A stretch of DNA of 64,000 nt from Dyadobacter luticola (GTDB lineage: Bacteria > Bacteroidota > Bacteroidia > Cytophagales > Spirosomataceae). Position numbers and translations under genes: made by a program. A model generated the notes under the pieces. The model had not been told where the DNA came from and searched no databases. It saw only the letters and a list, made by a program, of their open reading frames with translations. The stretch's first letter is position 1, and each line of letters starts with the position of its first letter. Location: assembly GCF_005860805.1 (NCBI RefSeq), contig NZ_VCEJ01000002.1, positions 1,658,375-1,722,374 of the forward strand. Reading direction: 5' to 3'. Positions 7,533 through 16,060 of this stretch are shown here, in pieces.

Positions 7533-9317
7533 CTACCCGATACTCACAGGTACCGGCGCCTCATAGCTATGCAAAGCCCCTTCGGATGTCAATGCAAGCT
7601 CGATTGTTTTCAATTGAATTGTCATTTGCGGAAAAAGCTCATTGTAATAGGCAATGCCGCTGAGCAGTTGCTCCCGAAACTTCGCCAGATATTTCTGCTT
7701 TTTCTCGCTGAATTGCAGCATTAACGCTTCCAGGTCCTTTTGATAATATTGGACGTACAAATTCAGCTCATTCAAAAACATATTCGGCCGGTCGACGCCA
7801 GTAAGCAGGTCCGTCTTTCCGTAGATATGCTTCACCATTTCGCTCAGCGAGTAAACATTTGAAAACCAGGCCAGATTAGGTCCCGGGCAGATCGCCACCG
7901 CATGATTTTCCCGCGGTTTAATCTCGCGATTCCGGATCAATGTCGCGGTGCTTAATCCTTCGCAAAGGCATAGTTTCTCCGTCACCGCGTGGACTTGTCG
8001 CTCGTATTCGTCGACCGGTAAGTCTAAGGTTTGCAGTTGTTTGATCTTTAAATTCTGGTATTGCCGCGAGGCGGTACAGATCGGCTCCCGGGTAAATTCG
8101 GTATTGGAAACCAGGTATTTTTTCTTGCATGGACTCCCTGGCCGGCCCTTCGCGATGCGATCCAGGCGCTGTTTTTCTGCTGTACTTTTTTTAAAATTAT
8201 TGAACAAAACACCCAGCGGCGAGGAGTTACTGATATAGTAATCAGACTGTTGGGCTTCCACCAGATTTCGCAGCGTCTCATCATCTACATTCGTCACTTC
8301 CGGCACGAGTAAAAAAGGACTCCCCCAGCCTGCTGCATCCACTTCATAATGATCCAGCAAAAACTGATGCTCTTCTGCCGTACCAATGCCGCCCTGCACC
8401 GTAATACGCTGACCAGGAGCAGCATGCAAGAAAATATCTTTCTCCGAAAGTGCTTTTTGGTACATTGAAAAAAGATCCGCCTGCATTTCCTTTCTCCTGG
8501 ATTTGAACTCGTCCAGGATCGGCCCTAGCAAATAACCGTCAGTCGCAAAAGCATGCCCGCCGCAATTCAGCCCGGATTCAATGCGAAACTCGGAGACCCA
8601 GATCGCTTTTTTTGCCAAATATTTTGCCTGGATAAAAGCAGAGCGGAAGTCGCTCACTTTGAGGATGATCTTCTTTTTAAAATGTCCTTTTTCGTTTGGA
8701 AAAAAATCTGAAAAACGATCGAGATAATTATATAACCGGGGATTCATACCCGCCGAAAGCACCAGCGAAGATTGCAAAGAACTGTTGGCAAAACCGCGCA
8801 AGGCAGCGCAGGCATCCGAAAATTCATCCGGCAATGTTTCTCCGTGCACATTCTTGTTCAGCTTGTCCACTTTCGACATAATATTCACGTCGATAGCACC
8901 TTTCACGAGCCGGTTCCGCAGCTCCTCCTCCATACAGATCCGCTCTTCCACACGCTCTGCCTGCAACATTTGGAGGTACCTTTTTTTCAGGGAAGAAGTT
9001 TCGGGAAGCAGCTCAAAGTAGCGGGTGATTTCGGAGCTTTTTGTAAAAGGCTGCCGGCGCAAATGCTGGAAATTTTTCTCCACAATCCGCTCCATAAGGT
9101 TCAGATAAGCCGTGATCCGGCGACTACGAAAATCCGCTTCATTCGTCAGAATCGGAATGTAATCTTCCTCATTTTCAATGCTATGGTGCTTTCGCATGCG
9201 CTCGATCATTTCATCGTCCACAATGGAAGCAACGGAAGATATGCCCAGATGGGCAACTTTGATGGGGGTATCGACGGAGTATCCCAGCCCAAGCACAGGG
9301 ATATGAAAAGTATGCAT
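7533..9317 (-). CDS. Conserved Bacteroidota protein, nitronate-monooxygenase-like
   Basis: 594 residues, no signal peptide. It starts PIKVAHLGISSVASIVDD and has NCGGHAFATDGYLLGP (251-266), a glycine-rich ITVQGGIGTAEEH (305-317) and AAGWGSPFLL (328-337). Together these resemble the FMN/TIM-barrel pattern of nitronate monooxygenase or FabK-type enzymes (GGIGTA phosphate loop, GWG). Four cysteines lie together in the C-terminal third: Cys397, Cys414 and the pair CLC at 450-452 followed by EGL, similar to a CLCNGL motif remembered in some nitronate-monooxygenase relatives. They could bind a metal or iron-sulfur cluster. The insert at 60-240 is unusual for that family. The reading frame is certain; the function is an inference from motifs. 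Confidence 0.8.
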   Translation of the reverse strand: MHTFHIPVLGLGYSVDTPIKVAHLGISSVASIVDDEMIERMRKHHSIENEEDYIPILTNEADFRSRRITAYLNLMERIVEKNFQHLRRQPFTKSSEITRYFELLPETSSLKKRYLQMLQAERVEERICMEEELRNRLVKGAIDVNIMSKVDKLNKNVHGETLPDEFSDACAALRGFANSSLQSSLVLSAGMNPRLYNYLDRFSDFFPNEKGHFKKKIILKVSDFRSAFIQAKYLAKKAIWVSEFRIESGLNCGGHAFATDGYLLGPILDEFKSRRKEMQADLFSMYQKALSEKDIFLHAAPGQRITVQGGIGTAEEHQFLLDHYEVDAAGWGSPFLLVPEVTNVDDETLRNLVEAQQSDYYISNSSPLGVLFNNFKKSTAEKQRLDRIAKGRPGSPCKKKYLVSNTEFTREPICTASRQYQNLKIKQLQTLDLPVDEYERQVHAVTEKLCLCEGLSTATLIRNREIKPRENHAVAICPGPNLAWFSNVYSLSEMVKHIYGKTDLLTGVDRPNMFLNELNLYVQYYQKDLEALMLQFSEKKQKYLAKFREQLLSGIAYYNELFPQMTIQLKTIELALTSEGALHSYEAPVPVSIG

Positions 9318-9358
9318 TTCAGCCTCAGATTAAAGTTTGGACCTCTTGATTTCAAGGT

Positions 9359-9366
9359 CAAAACTA
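9359..9366 (-). promoter_or_regulatory. Possible -7 promoter box for the 594-residue gene
   Basis: Read on the minus strand this is TAGTTTTG, a full match to the Bacteroidota -7 consensus TAnnTTTG. It lies 41 nt upstream of the ATG at 9317. No TTG -33 element is visible at 19-21 nt, so support is partial. Confidence 0.35.
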
Positions 9367-9443
9367 GCGGCTAATCGCTACCGGGAAGCTGATGCAGGTG
9401 GGCTGCATTCCTGATAAACATCATAAAAATTGTAGCGGGAGAA

Positions 9444-11057
9444 TTATTTGAGATACCGCGCTGCCGGGGCGACGACTTTGCGATCCGGAAAAGCCACACC
9501 TTTAAAACTTTCCGGCGAATTCACATCGCCACCCTGATAAACAGGCAGTTCTGGATAAGGAAAAAGCGGACGTTTGAAACGCACGGCATTTTTTGGATTG
9601 GCATCCACAAAAGCGGTACCCATGAGTTGCTGCGGCGCGGTACCTTCCTCTTCCCATTTAATGAGGGCCGAAAGCATATCGCCGCAATCATTCAAACCCG
9701 GCCCGCCGCCGCAATGTGCCATGCCGGGCACAAGGAAAAAACGGAAAAAATCCTGCGTTTTTTCCAGACTTCCCTGGGCTGCGACAACTCTATCGTAGTA
9801 GCTGACGGCATCCTGGTAAGGCACCAGCGGATCGGCCATGCCGGCGTACATCAGGATTTTCCCGCCTCGTCTTTTGAGCGGTGATAGGTCGGTATTATTT
9901 GCATTTAAAATCTGTCCCAGTTGCGCATCCAGCTTGTCCTGGTCTTTGTCAAAATCAAATGTTTTGTAGTCAAATTCATTTCCAAAAGCCCATTTATACT
10001 GATAAAAGAGTGATTTTGGAGAGGCATCGGGGTTCTGCTGCATTTCCACGCCGGCCGATGAATTTTCACTTCCGAGTGGAATGGGTGTGTAAATGCGCTC
10101 GCCGGTACGTGGGTTGACCGGGCCCTGATAAAGCTTTTTAAGCGCTGCCAGTTGCGGTGCAGTCAGGCAGGTGCCATCATCCGTCCCGGCCGGACATTTC
10201 GGCAATGTTTTAGGATCAAAATGACAGGCGCTGGGGTCGGTCAGAAAGTGATCTCCCGGCGCGCCGCCGTCCTTTCCGGCGCAAGCTTTCACGACGGCAT
10301 TGGTGATCAACGCTATTTTTTCTTTGGGCAAAAACGCACTTCCGGCCGCATCATTGGTCACCCACAAATTCCAGACAAACATGGTATGCAAATGCGTGCG
10401 GTTATTGGCCGGTGCACCTGCCAGAATGCCATCATAATCATCGGGATACCGCTGCGATTCCATCGAAGCCTGCTGCCCGCCGGTGGAGCAGCCCGTGAAA
10501 TACGCATGTTTGATCCGCTGCTTGTAATGCGCCTCGGTGATCAGCTTTCCGGTCACCGTCATCTCATGCGTAGCCCGATACCCAAAATCCGCCCACTTTT
10601 CTGGATGCCCGACAATTTCATTAGCTCCCGGAGAAGTCCCCATATCGGTATTGGCCACCGCAAAGCCTTTTTTCAAACCATTGACTAACGCGCCATATGC
10701 AATTCCTCCAGCGCCACCGCCATTTCCTGTTCCCAGAAACCGTCCATTCCACCCACTTTGCGGCAGCCACACTTCAATCCGAATGTTGGAATCAGAAGTA
10801 GGCTTCAATGTTGAAGCCACACGACAGAAGGCAGGTAAGTCCGAAAAACTCTGCGTACTGCCTGGCAATGTGAATGTTCCGGCGGGGATGCATTCAGCAG
10901 TGGTGATGGTAGTGTTCGGGAATGTTGCTTTCGCAAGTTCGGCGCAGTTGCAGTCGGGGTTGGCCTGGCCGAAAGCCACGTGAAAAGCTGACAATAAAAA
11001 ATTGAGGCATATGGTCAGCGAAAGCGCCAGCCAGAAGGTAGGTTTAGACAAGAACAT
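9444..11057 (-). CDS. Secreted tannase/feruloyl esterase family protein
   Basis: 537 residues. Signal peptide about 1-30 (ending HVAFGQA). Alpha/beta hydrolase of the tannase family: nucleophile Ser191 in GCSTGGQQ, an aspartate in GMADPLVPYQDA, and the catalytic histidine region in VPGMAHCGGGPGLNDCGD. There are several cysteine pairs (Cys36/38, Cys57, Cys78), as in family members with disulfides. The family hydrolyses ester bonds of galloyl or hydroxycinnamoyl groups on plant material; the substrate here is unknown. The ATG (11057) is 7 nt past the higA stop, leaving little room for its own promoter, so it may be read from the higBA transcript. Confidence 0.9.
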   Translation of the reverse strand: MFLSKPTFWLALSLTICLNFLLSAFHVAFGQANPDCNCAELAKATFPNTTITTAECIPAGTFTLPGSTQSFSDLPAFCRVASTLKPTSDSNIRIEVWLPQSGWNGRFLGTGNGGGAGGIAYGALVNGLKKGFAVANTDMGTSPGANEIVGHPEKWADFGYRATHEMTVTGKLITEAHYKQRIKHAYFTGCSTGGQQASMESQRYPDDYDGILAGAPANNRTHLHTMFVWNLWVTNDAAGSAFLPKEKIALITNAVVKACAGKDGGAPGDHFLTDPSACHFDPKTLPKCPAGTDDGTCLTAPQLAALKKLYQGPVNPRTGERIYTPIPLGSENSSAGVEMQQNPDASPKSLFYQYKWAFGNEFDYKTFDFDKDQDKLDAQLGQILNANNTDLSPLKRRGGKILMYAGMADPLVPYQDAVSYYDRVVAAQGSLEKTQDFFRFFLVPGMAHCGGGPGLNDCGDMLSALIKWEEEGTAPQQLMGTAFVDANPKNAVRFKRPLFPYPELPVYQGGDVNSPESFKGVAFPDRKVVAPAARYLK

Positions 11058-11064
11058 TTCCGCG

Positions 11065-11460
11065 CTATTTTAACTGATATTCACTAATCAGCGCCTCCGC
11101 AGGAATACGTAAAAGCCGGCTGAACTTGCGGATCATTGTAAGGGAAAGGCTTTGTTTATAGTTTAATACCTTACTGATCGTGCCTTTGTCACCGTACTCA
11201 TTTGCCAGGTCCGAAGCTTTATAGCCAAAATCTTCCATCCGGATCTTGATGAGCTCAATCGGATCTACGTCCGGTAATTCGGTTGTCTTATTTTCAAAAT
11301 CCGAAATCAGGTGCGCGAGCAGGAGCTTTTCTTTATGCTCCTCCGATCCGGAAATGGCATTTTTTACTTCCTGGTACCTGGCAAGGGCAAGCTCGTATTC
11401 TTCTTCGGCTTCAATCAAAAACCAGGTTGGTTTTATTGTTTCCATAACCTTTTGAGACAA
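11065..11460 (-). CDS. higA: HigA-type antitoxin with helix-turn-helix
   Basis: 131 residues. The N-terminal ~60 residues are acidic and helical. Residues 70-131 hold an XRE helix-turn-helix (YKASDLANEYGDKGTISKVL, then LSLTMIRKFSRLLRIPAEAL). This is the layout of HigA antitoxins that neutralise an upstream HigB toxin and repress their own promoter. The gap to higB is 5 nt. Its C-terminal gene neighbour is the tannase, also minus strand. Confidence 0.88.
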   Translation of the reverse strand: MSQKVMETIKPTWFLIEAEEEYELALARYQEVKNAISGSEEHKEKLLLAHLISDFENKTTELPDVDPIELIKIRMEDFGYKASDLANEYGDKGTISKVLNYKQSLSLTMIRKFSRLLRIPAEALISEYQLK

Positions 11461-11465
11461 GATAA

Positions 11466-11759
11466 TTAAACAGTTAATGCATCAACTACATCATACTCAG
11501 CGTGTGTGCCAACCCATCTGATCTCTACAATCTGATCAGTATAATCCACTTCCACGATTAACCGGTATTTATTTCCGACAATTTTGAACCTGGCGCGACT
11601 GCCATTAATAATCGAAGCAGTCGGAAAATCTTTCAAAACATCCGCGCCCATTTTCCAGGTTGCATTTCCTACAACAGTCCTCCAAACGCTCAAACTTTTA
11701 CTGGAATCGGAATGCTTTCTCGCAAATTGATCTAACCGGCGCAATTGAATAATTGTCAT
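11466..11759 (-). CDS. higB: HigB-type toxin (RelE superfamily mRNA interferase)
   Basis: 97 residues. [16 protein letters not shown] opening, [40 protein letters not shown] and the C-terminal [20 protein letters not shown] match the HigB toxin family with a RelE-like fold. HigB toxins cut mRNA on the ribosome. The conserved arginines, lysine and C-terminal WVGTHAEYD segment are present, so it appears intact. The toxin-first order is typical of higBA. It is transcribed from the promoter at 11830-11862. Confidence 0.9.
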   Translation of the reverse strand: MTIIQLRRLDQFARKHSDSSKSLSVWRTVVGNATWKMGADVLKDFPTASIINGSRARFKIVGNKYRLIVEVDYTDQIVEIRWVGTHAEYDVVDALTV

Positions 11760-11829
11760 GCTTTACATTCTCTCTTTGAATTGAAAAAGAAGTTTAAATT
11801 ATTTTCATGATCAACAGAACGTAGCATTT

Positions 11830-11862
11830 CAAAGGTATGGATTAGTTGGCAGATAACCAACT
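11830..11862 (-). promoter_or_regulatory. higBA promoter with overlapping inverted repeat
   Basis: On the minus strand: -33 TTG at 11860-11858, spacer 20, -7 box TACCTTTG at 11837-11830, a full match to TAnnTTTG. An inverted repeat AGTTGG/CCAACT with a 7-nt spacer (11844-11862) overlaps the -33 element. This is where a self-repressing HigA would be expected to bind. The higB ATG is 70 nt downstream. Confidence 0.6.
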
Positions 11863-11911
11863 TATGTGGTTTTTGTATCAATAAAAATCGACGATTCAAT
11901 CTCCAATTTGC

Positions 11912-11919
11912 TATATTTG
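11912..11919 (+). promoter_or_regulatory. Probable -7 box for hicBA
   Basis: TATATTTG fully matches TAnnTTTG. Transcription would start near 11926, which puts the ATG at 11930 almost at the 5' end. This favours translation start 11972 for the antitoxin gene. No clear -33 TTG is present. Confidence 0.45.
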
Positions 11920-11971
11920 AACACTTTCAATGCCTCCGGCAAACATCTTACTTCAAATTCACACTGTAACT

Positions 11972-12364
11972 ATGAAAAGTAATCTTCGCTTTATCAGCTC
12001 CGCTTCCGAGATTGATTCTGAAATTTTGGAGCTGCATCATGACGGTTTGAGCGGCCAGCTCGCCATGTTTACCGGAACGCAGGGCGATTTTATTGTGAGT
12101 ATCGTCCCATCCCTTAATGTATCTGGCTACGGCAGAACCGAGACCGAGGCGCTCGAATCGCTAAGCGAAAACCTCGATACATTCTTCTCAGATTTCTTCG
12201 CTCTTGAAAAGGCCGAGCGTCATCAGGAATTGCACAATCTCGGATGGAGCGGCGATTTTCATTTTGAACATCCATTATCACCTTCCTATATCGACAACGG
12301 CGGCGTCCTCAAAAACTTCGATTTTCCAGAAAAAGTTAAAAAAACCACGTTACAGGCTGCTTAA
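11972..12364 (+). CDS. hicB: HicB-like antitoxin
   Basis: 130 residues from ATG 11972 (MKSNLRFISS). An in-frame ATG at 11930 would add 14 residues but lies only 10 nt past the -7 box. FIVSIVPSLNVSGYGRTETE followed by ALESLSENLD is the HicB partial RNase-H-like fold (IPeLpGc-a-G-T-eEAl pattern). The C-terminus (GGVLKNFDFPEKVKKTTLQ) shows no obvious ribbon-helix-helix or helix-turn-helix, so DNA binding is uncertain. It precedes hicA by 2 nt; antitoxin-first is the reverse of classical hicAB. Divergent from higBA. Confidence 0.8.
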   Translation: MKSNLRFISSASEIDSEILELHHDGLSGQLAMFTGTQGDFIVSIVPSLNVSGYGRTETEALESLSENLDTFFSDFFALEKAERHQELHNLGWSGDFHFEHPLSPSYIDNGGVLKNFDFPEKVKKTTLQAA

Positions 12365-12366
12365 CA

Positions 12367-12603
12367 TTGGGAAATAACCGACCTGTAAAAACGAAGGATT
12401 GGATTCGTTTTTTAGAAGCGCACGGTTGTATGAAAAGCAGGCATCAGGACGGTTCCCATGAAAAATGGAAATGTCCGGGCTGCTTTCGAACAATTACTTT
12501 CCGTCATTCTGAAAAAGAAATTCCGGCACTTCACATTCGGACCAATTTGGATAGTATGAAGCTATCCATAGAATATTTGTATAAGTGGATTGAAGAAAAT
12601 TGA
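12367..12603 (+). CDS. hicA: HicA-like mRNA interferase toxin, TTG start
   Basis: 78 residues. The only plausible start is TTG at 12367, 2 nt after the antitoxin stop; the next ATG would remove the first conserved strand. VKTKDWIRFLEAHGCMKSR then QDGSHEKW matches the HicA double-stranded-RNA-binding fold with the catalytic histidine in GSH. IPALHIRTNLDSMKLSIEYL is the usual C-terminal segment. A short KCPGC motif lies between strands where most HicA proteins have plain polar residues. The stop codon is 7 nt from the convergent VCBS gene stop. Confidence 0.82.
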   Translation: MGNNRPVKTKDWIRFLEAHGCMKSRHQDGSHEKWKCPGCFRTITFRHSEKEIPALHIRTNLDSMKLSIEYLYKWIEEN

Positions 12604-12610
12604 TCCACGC

Positions 12611-15600
12611 CTACTGCAAAGGATTGTTCATTTGAAACAGTTCATGCCGATCATTGTTATTGACAACCAACACTTTACCGCCAGATTTTGCTTTCAGGAA
12701 TATCAGATTACGGACGTCTTTCATCGCGTGAAAGCCCGTCAAACGATTCGCTACAAACTTGAATTTGCCGCCTGCTGATCCTTTCAAAAAAGCTCCGTTT
12801 CCGGCGTCAGAGCGGGTGGTTTCGATTTCGGGCATGTAGTTGTTGCCTGCCAGCAGCAGATCGCGCACGCCGTCCTGGTCGAAATCTTCGTAAAGAATAC
12901 TATTTATTGGTGATTGCTGGACGTGGTTTTCGAACGCATTGAAAGTGAACTTGCCGCCATCGTTGATAAAAATTCCTGAGCGGAATTCTGTCGCGGCGTA
13001 GCGTAAGGCGTTTTTCAGTTCCGGGCCTAGCAGGTCTTCCATGCTTTTGCTGGCGAAATCTTTGAATGTCGTCAGTTTCGAACCAATTCCCGGCATTTGC
13101 AACGCAATGTAAGGCCTGCCCCGCACGGGCACTTCCTTGTTCCCGTAATGTGTCGCAAGGATCACATCGACGGTACCGTTTGCATCGAAATCATTGGCAT
13201 AAACGAGGAAAGGCACCTTTTCACTTGCTTTGAATTTGTAATTCAGGCCCAGATTTCCGGCGATGATATCCAGATCGCCATCACCGTCTACGTCGGCAAT
13301 TTTGAGTTTATTCCACCAGCCTTTTGCCTGGGTTAATGCGTTGTATTTGTCACTGCGGGTGAATTTCCCTTTGTTATTTTCAAAAACTTCAATCCCTATC
13401 CACTCGCCGGTCACTATCAGGTCCAGGTCTTTATCGGCATCTATATCAACCCACTCCGCATCTGTCACCATCCCGACATTCCGTAAGTCAGGCGCATCCT
13501 GCGAAGTGACCACTGTAAATTTGCCGCCCTCATTTTTGAGCAAAAAAGAAACCGGCGGGTAAGGATATTTACCCTCCGTTACGCGGCCACCGACGAACAA
13601 ATCTATATCACCATCGCCATCATAATCAGCTGCTTTGGCCACCGAACAAGCTGCCGGAATTTCAGGAACTATGCCTTCGGAGCGCTTGAAATTTCCTTTT
13701 CCATCATTGATATACAGCCGATTGATCAGCAATGTTGAAAAGCCATCAAACTCATAACTGCCACTGACGACAAACAGATCCAGGTCACCGTCTTTGTCAA
13801 AATCCAGAAAACAGGCACCGGTATCCTCATAATCCCGGTCTGTCTCAAATGCCGGGACGGGGACTTTTTTAAAACTCCCGACCGCATCCGCGATCAGTAA
13901 CTGTCCCGGCTGCGTATGTCCGCCGCCTAGGTAAACATCTTCCAAACCGTCACCATTTACATCGCCTGCCGCGACGCCGGGGCCGGTTTGTGAAAGTTTT
14001 TGAGGAAGCAGCAATTGTTTCTGAAAATCATCAAATGCCGGATCGGAATGCTGGAAAGGAAAATCCTGCTCGGTAAAAAGTAGGTTAGCGTCCTGTTGTT
14101 TTTCTACGACCGGACCAGCATCTGAATAATTGAGCGGCAATATTTTACCTGGTTCAATGTTACCTGTAATCACCTGCTGTTTTCCATCCGGCCAGACTAT
14201 TTCCAGCTTTGTGACACCGCTATTTTTTCCTAAACCAAAATGCAGATTCCCCGACATACTGGATAGAAACCCGCGTGACGGGATCATTTGCCGGACTTGC
14301 ACCGTGCTGTCTTTCAAAAACAGACTTACCGTCGCCCCCAGCCCAAATTTGTTCTTCTCCGGACCATTTAATTTTACTTTCAAAAAACTGCCCGTCTTTT
14401 GCTCGGCAGCGACGTTTTTCAGGATTGTGGCCGGATCATTCATATTATTTACAACAATGTCCAGGTCACCATCATTGTCGAGGTCGGCGTAGATAGCGCC
14501 ATTCGAAAAAGTACCCACCGAGTCGGTCCAGGTTTTGGACATATCTTCAAAAGTCAGGTCGCCGCGGTTTCGAAAAATGTAGTTGCCGATTTTCACCTGG
14601 GGCAGCATTTTGGCATAATCCAGCAGCTCGGCTTCGCTGGGCTGTTTACCTTTTTGACGTACAATCGCCAGGATTTCGTTATTCCGGTCACGGTCGATCA
14701 CGTCGCGGAAAACACCATTTGTGACATAAATATCATTGAAACCGTCGAGATCAAAATCGGCCATCAGACCCGCCCAGCTCCAATCCGTATTGGCCACCCC
14801 GGCCATGTTTGCAATTTCACTGAATGTACCGTTTCCGTTGCTGACTTGCAGCATGTTGTGCATGTACTGATGGTGGTAATTTTTCGCCACCATCTGGTCA
14901 AAAAGCGCCGGATCCGTCAATCCCATCGTGGTTTTCGAGCGGACGTAATCTTCGGGATTCATATCGAGTGTGTACAGATCAAAAAGGCCGTCGTTGTTCA
15001 CATCCGCAATGTCACTGCCCATGCTACTAAACGACATGTGGCGCAGCATTTCATTCCGGCCTTCTCTGAATGTGCCGTTTTTATTATTGATATACACAAA
15101 ATCGGGGATCCGGAAATCGTTGCAGACATATACATCCAGCCAGCCGTCATTATTCAGGTCGCCGACCTGCGGATTTAACCCAAAACCAATATCGGGTTTG
15201 ATACCAGCCTGCTCCGAAACATTCGTGAAATTTCCATTGCCCTCGTTGCGGTACAACCGGTCGCTGCCTTTGTGGGCGGCCGTTTCTGCCGCGGTCTGCA
15301 CATTGGCGAGATCGGCCAGGCGGGTTTCTCTTTCCTTAAAATCAGGCGCATTGGAAATATACAAATCCAGATCGCCATCGCGGTCATAGTCAAAAAAGGT
15401 GGACTGAATACCCCGGTTATCGTCTGCCAGATTAAACTCAGCCGCGCGCTCGGTGAATGTTACGATCGACGAACCATCGGGCAATGCTTTTTTACCATTG
15501 TTGATATAGAGCATGTTAGCGAACTTGTTGTCGCGATCGTCCCAGCCGCCGCGGGTAATATAAATGTCCAGCCAGCCATCATTATTCACATCGGCCACAG

Positions 15601-15970
15601 CCACGCCGGCATCGAAACCCGGTCGTTTTACAATCCCGGACTCTTTGGTAATGTCCTTAAATTTCAGATTACCTGTGTTGAGATACAGCTTGTTGTCTTT
15701 CAGATTTGAAACAAAAAATAAATCTTCCAGCCCATCATTATTAAAATCCCCCGCCGCCACGCCACCGCCAATGTAGGTGTACATGTGCTTGTAATAGTTG
15801 TTGTCGATGGTTTCGGTAAGCTGGTTCACAAAACTCACACCCGACTCCGCCGCAGAAACAGACTGAAAAAGCTTTTCCTGCTGCTTGTCCTCCCCGGATT
15901 TTTTACAGGAGAAAAACAATGCTGCGAGGCAGAAAATCGGAACACAGCTTGACAAAAAGTGGCGGGTCAT
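12611..15970 (-). CDS. VCBS/FG-GAP and ASPIC/UnbV repeat lipoprotein
   Basis: 1119 residues. Lipobox LFFSC with Cys22. The rest is two arrays of FG-GAP/VCBS calcium-binding repeats, with many D-x-D/N-x-DG-x-x-D motifs such as GDFNNDGLEDLFF, ADVNNDGWLDIYI, DLDNDGDLDIVV and DVDGDGDLDII. They are separated by an ASPIC/UnbV domain at about 505-600 (GLGATVSLFLKDSTVQVRQM and HFGLGKNSGVTKLEIVWPDG). The repeats would fold as beta-propellers at the cell surface. Such genes often follow SusC/SusD pairs in Cytophagales; their function is unknown. It is third in the susC-susD operon, 90 nt after susD, with a hairpin in the gap. Confidence 0.9.
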   Translation of the reverse strand: MTRHFLSSCVPIFCLAALFFSCKKSGEDKQQEKLFQSVSAAESGVSFVNQLTETIDNNYYKHMYTYIGGGVAAGDFNNDGLEDLFFVSNLKDNKLYLNTGNLKFKDITKESGIVKRPGFDAGVAVADVNNDGWLDIYITRGGWDDRDNKFANMLYINNGKKALPDGSSIVTFTERAAEFNLADDNRGIQSTFFDYDRDGDLDLYISNAPDFKERETRLADLANVQTAAETAAHKGSDRLYRNEGNGNFTNVSEQAGIKPDIGFGLNPQVGDLNNDGWLDVYVCNDFRIPDFVYINNKNGTFREGRNEMLRHMSFSSMGSDIADVNNDGLFDLYTLDMNPEDYVRSKTTMGLTDPALFDQMVAKNYHHQYMHNMLQVSNGNGTFSEIANMAGVANTDWSWAGLMADFDLDGFNDIYVTNGVFRDVIDRDRNNEILAIVRQKGKQPSEAELLDYAKMLPQVKIGNYIFRNRGDLTFEDMSKTWTDSVGTFSNGAIYADLDNDGDLDIVVNNMNDPATILKNVAAEQKTGSFLKVKLNGPEKNKFGLGATVSLFLKDSTVQVRQMIPSRGFLSSMSGNLHFGLGKNSGVTKLEIVWPDGKQQVITGNIEPGKILPLNYSDAGPVVEKQQDANLLFTEQDFPFQHSDPAFDDFQKQLLLPQKLSQTGPGVAAGDVNGDGLEDVYLGGGHTQPGQLLIADAVGSFKKVPVPAFETDRDYEDTGACFLDFDKDGDLDLFVVSGSYEFDGFSTLLINRLYINDGKGNFKRSEGIVPEIPAACSVAKAADYDGDGDIDLFVGGRVTEGKYPYPPVSFLLKNEGGKFTVVTSQDAPDLRNVGMVTDAEWVDIDADKDLDLIVTGEWIGIEVFENNKGKFTRSDKYNALTQAKGWWNKLKIADVDGDGDLDIIAGNLGLNYKFKASEKVPFLVYANDFDANGTVDVILATHYGNKEVPVRGRPYIALQMPGIGSKLTTFKDFASKSMEDLLGPELKNALRYAATEFRSGIFINDGGKFTFNAFENHVQQSPINSILYEDFDQDGVRDLLLAGNNYMPEIETTRSDAGNGAFLKGSAGGKFKFVANRLTGFHAMKDVRNLIFLKAKSGGKVLVVNNNDRHELFQMNNPLQ

Positions 15971-16010
15971 CGGTCAAAAATCAATGGTTTCTCAAATGTA
16001 CTAAAGCCAC

Positions 16011-16042
16011 AATGTGATGAGGTAGTGTTACCCCATCACATT
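16011..16042. other. Intercistronic hairpin between susD and the VCBS gene
   Basis: A 14-pair stem, AATGTGATG-GGTA against TACC-CATCACATT with one A/C mismatch, around GTGT. No T-run follows on the minus strand, so it is not a standard terminator. It may instead protect the upstream susCD message or reduce readthrough into the VCBS gene. Confidence 0.6.
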
Positions 16043-16060
16043 GCAGCATTTCAGGCCGTT

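Noticed and set aside
9365..9380. Short inverted repeat TAGCG/CGCTA near the 594-residue gene
   Set aside because: Only five-base arms, expected by chance at this size of window, and it overlaps the possible promoter box without a clear role.
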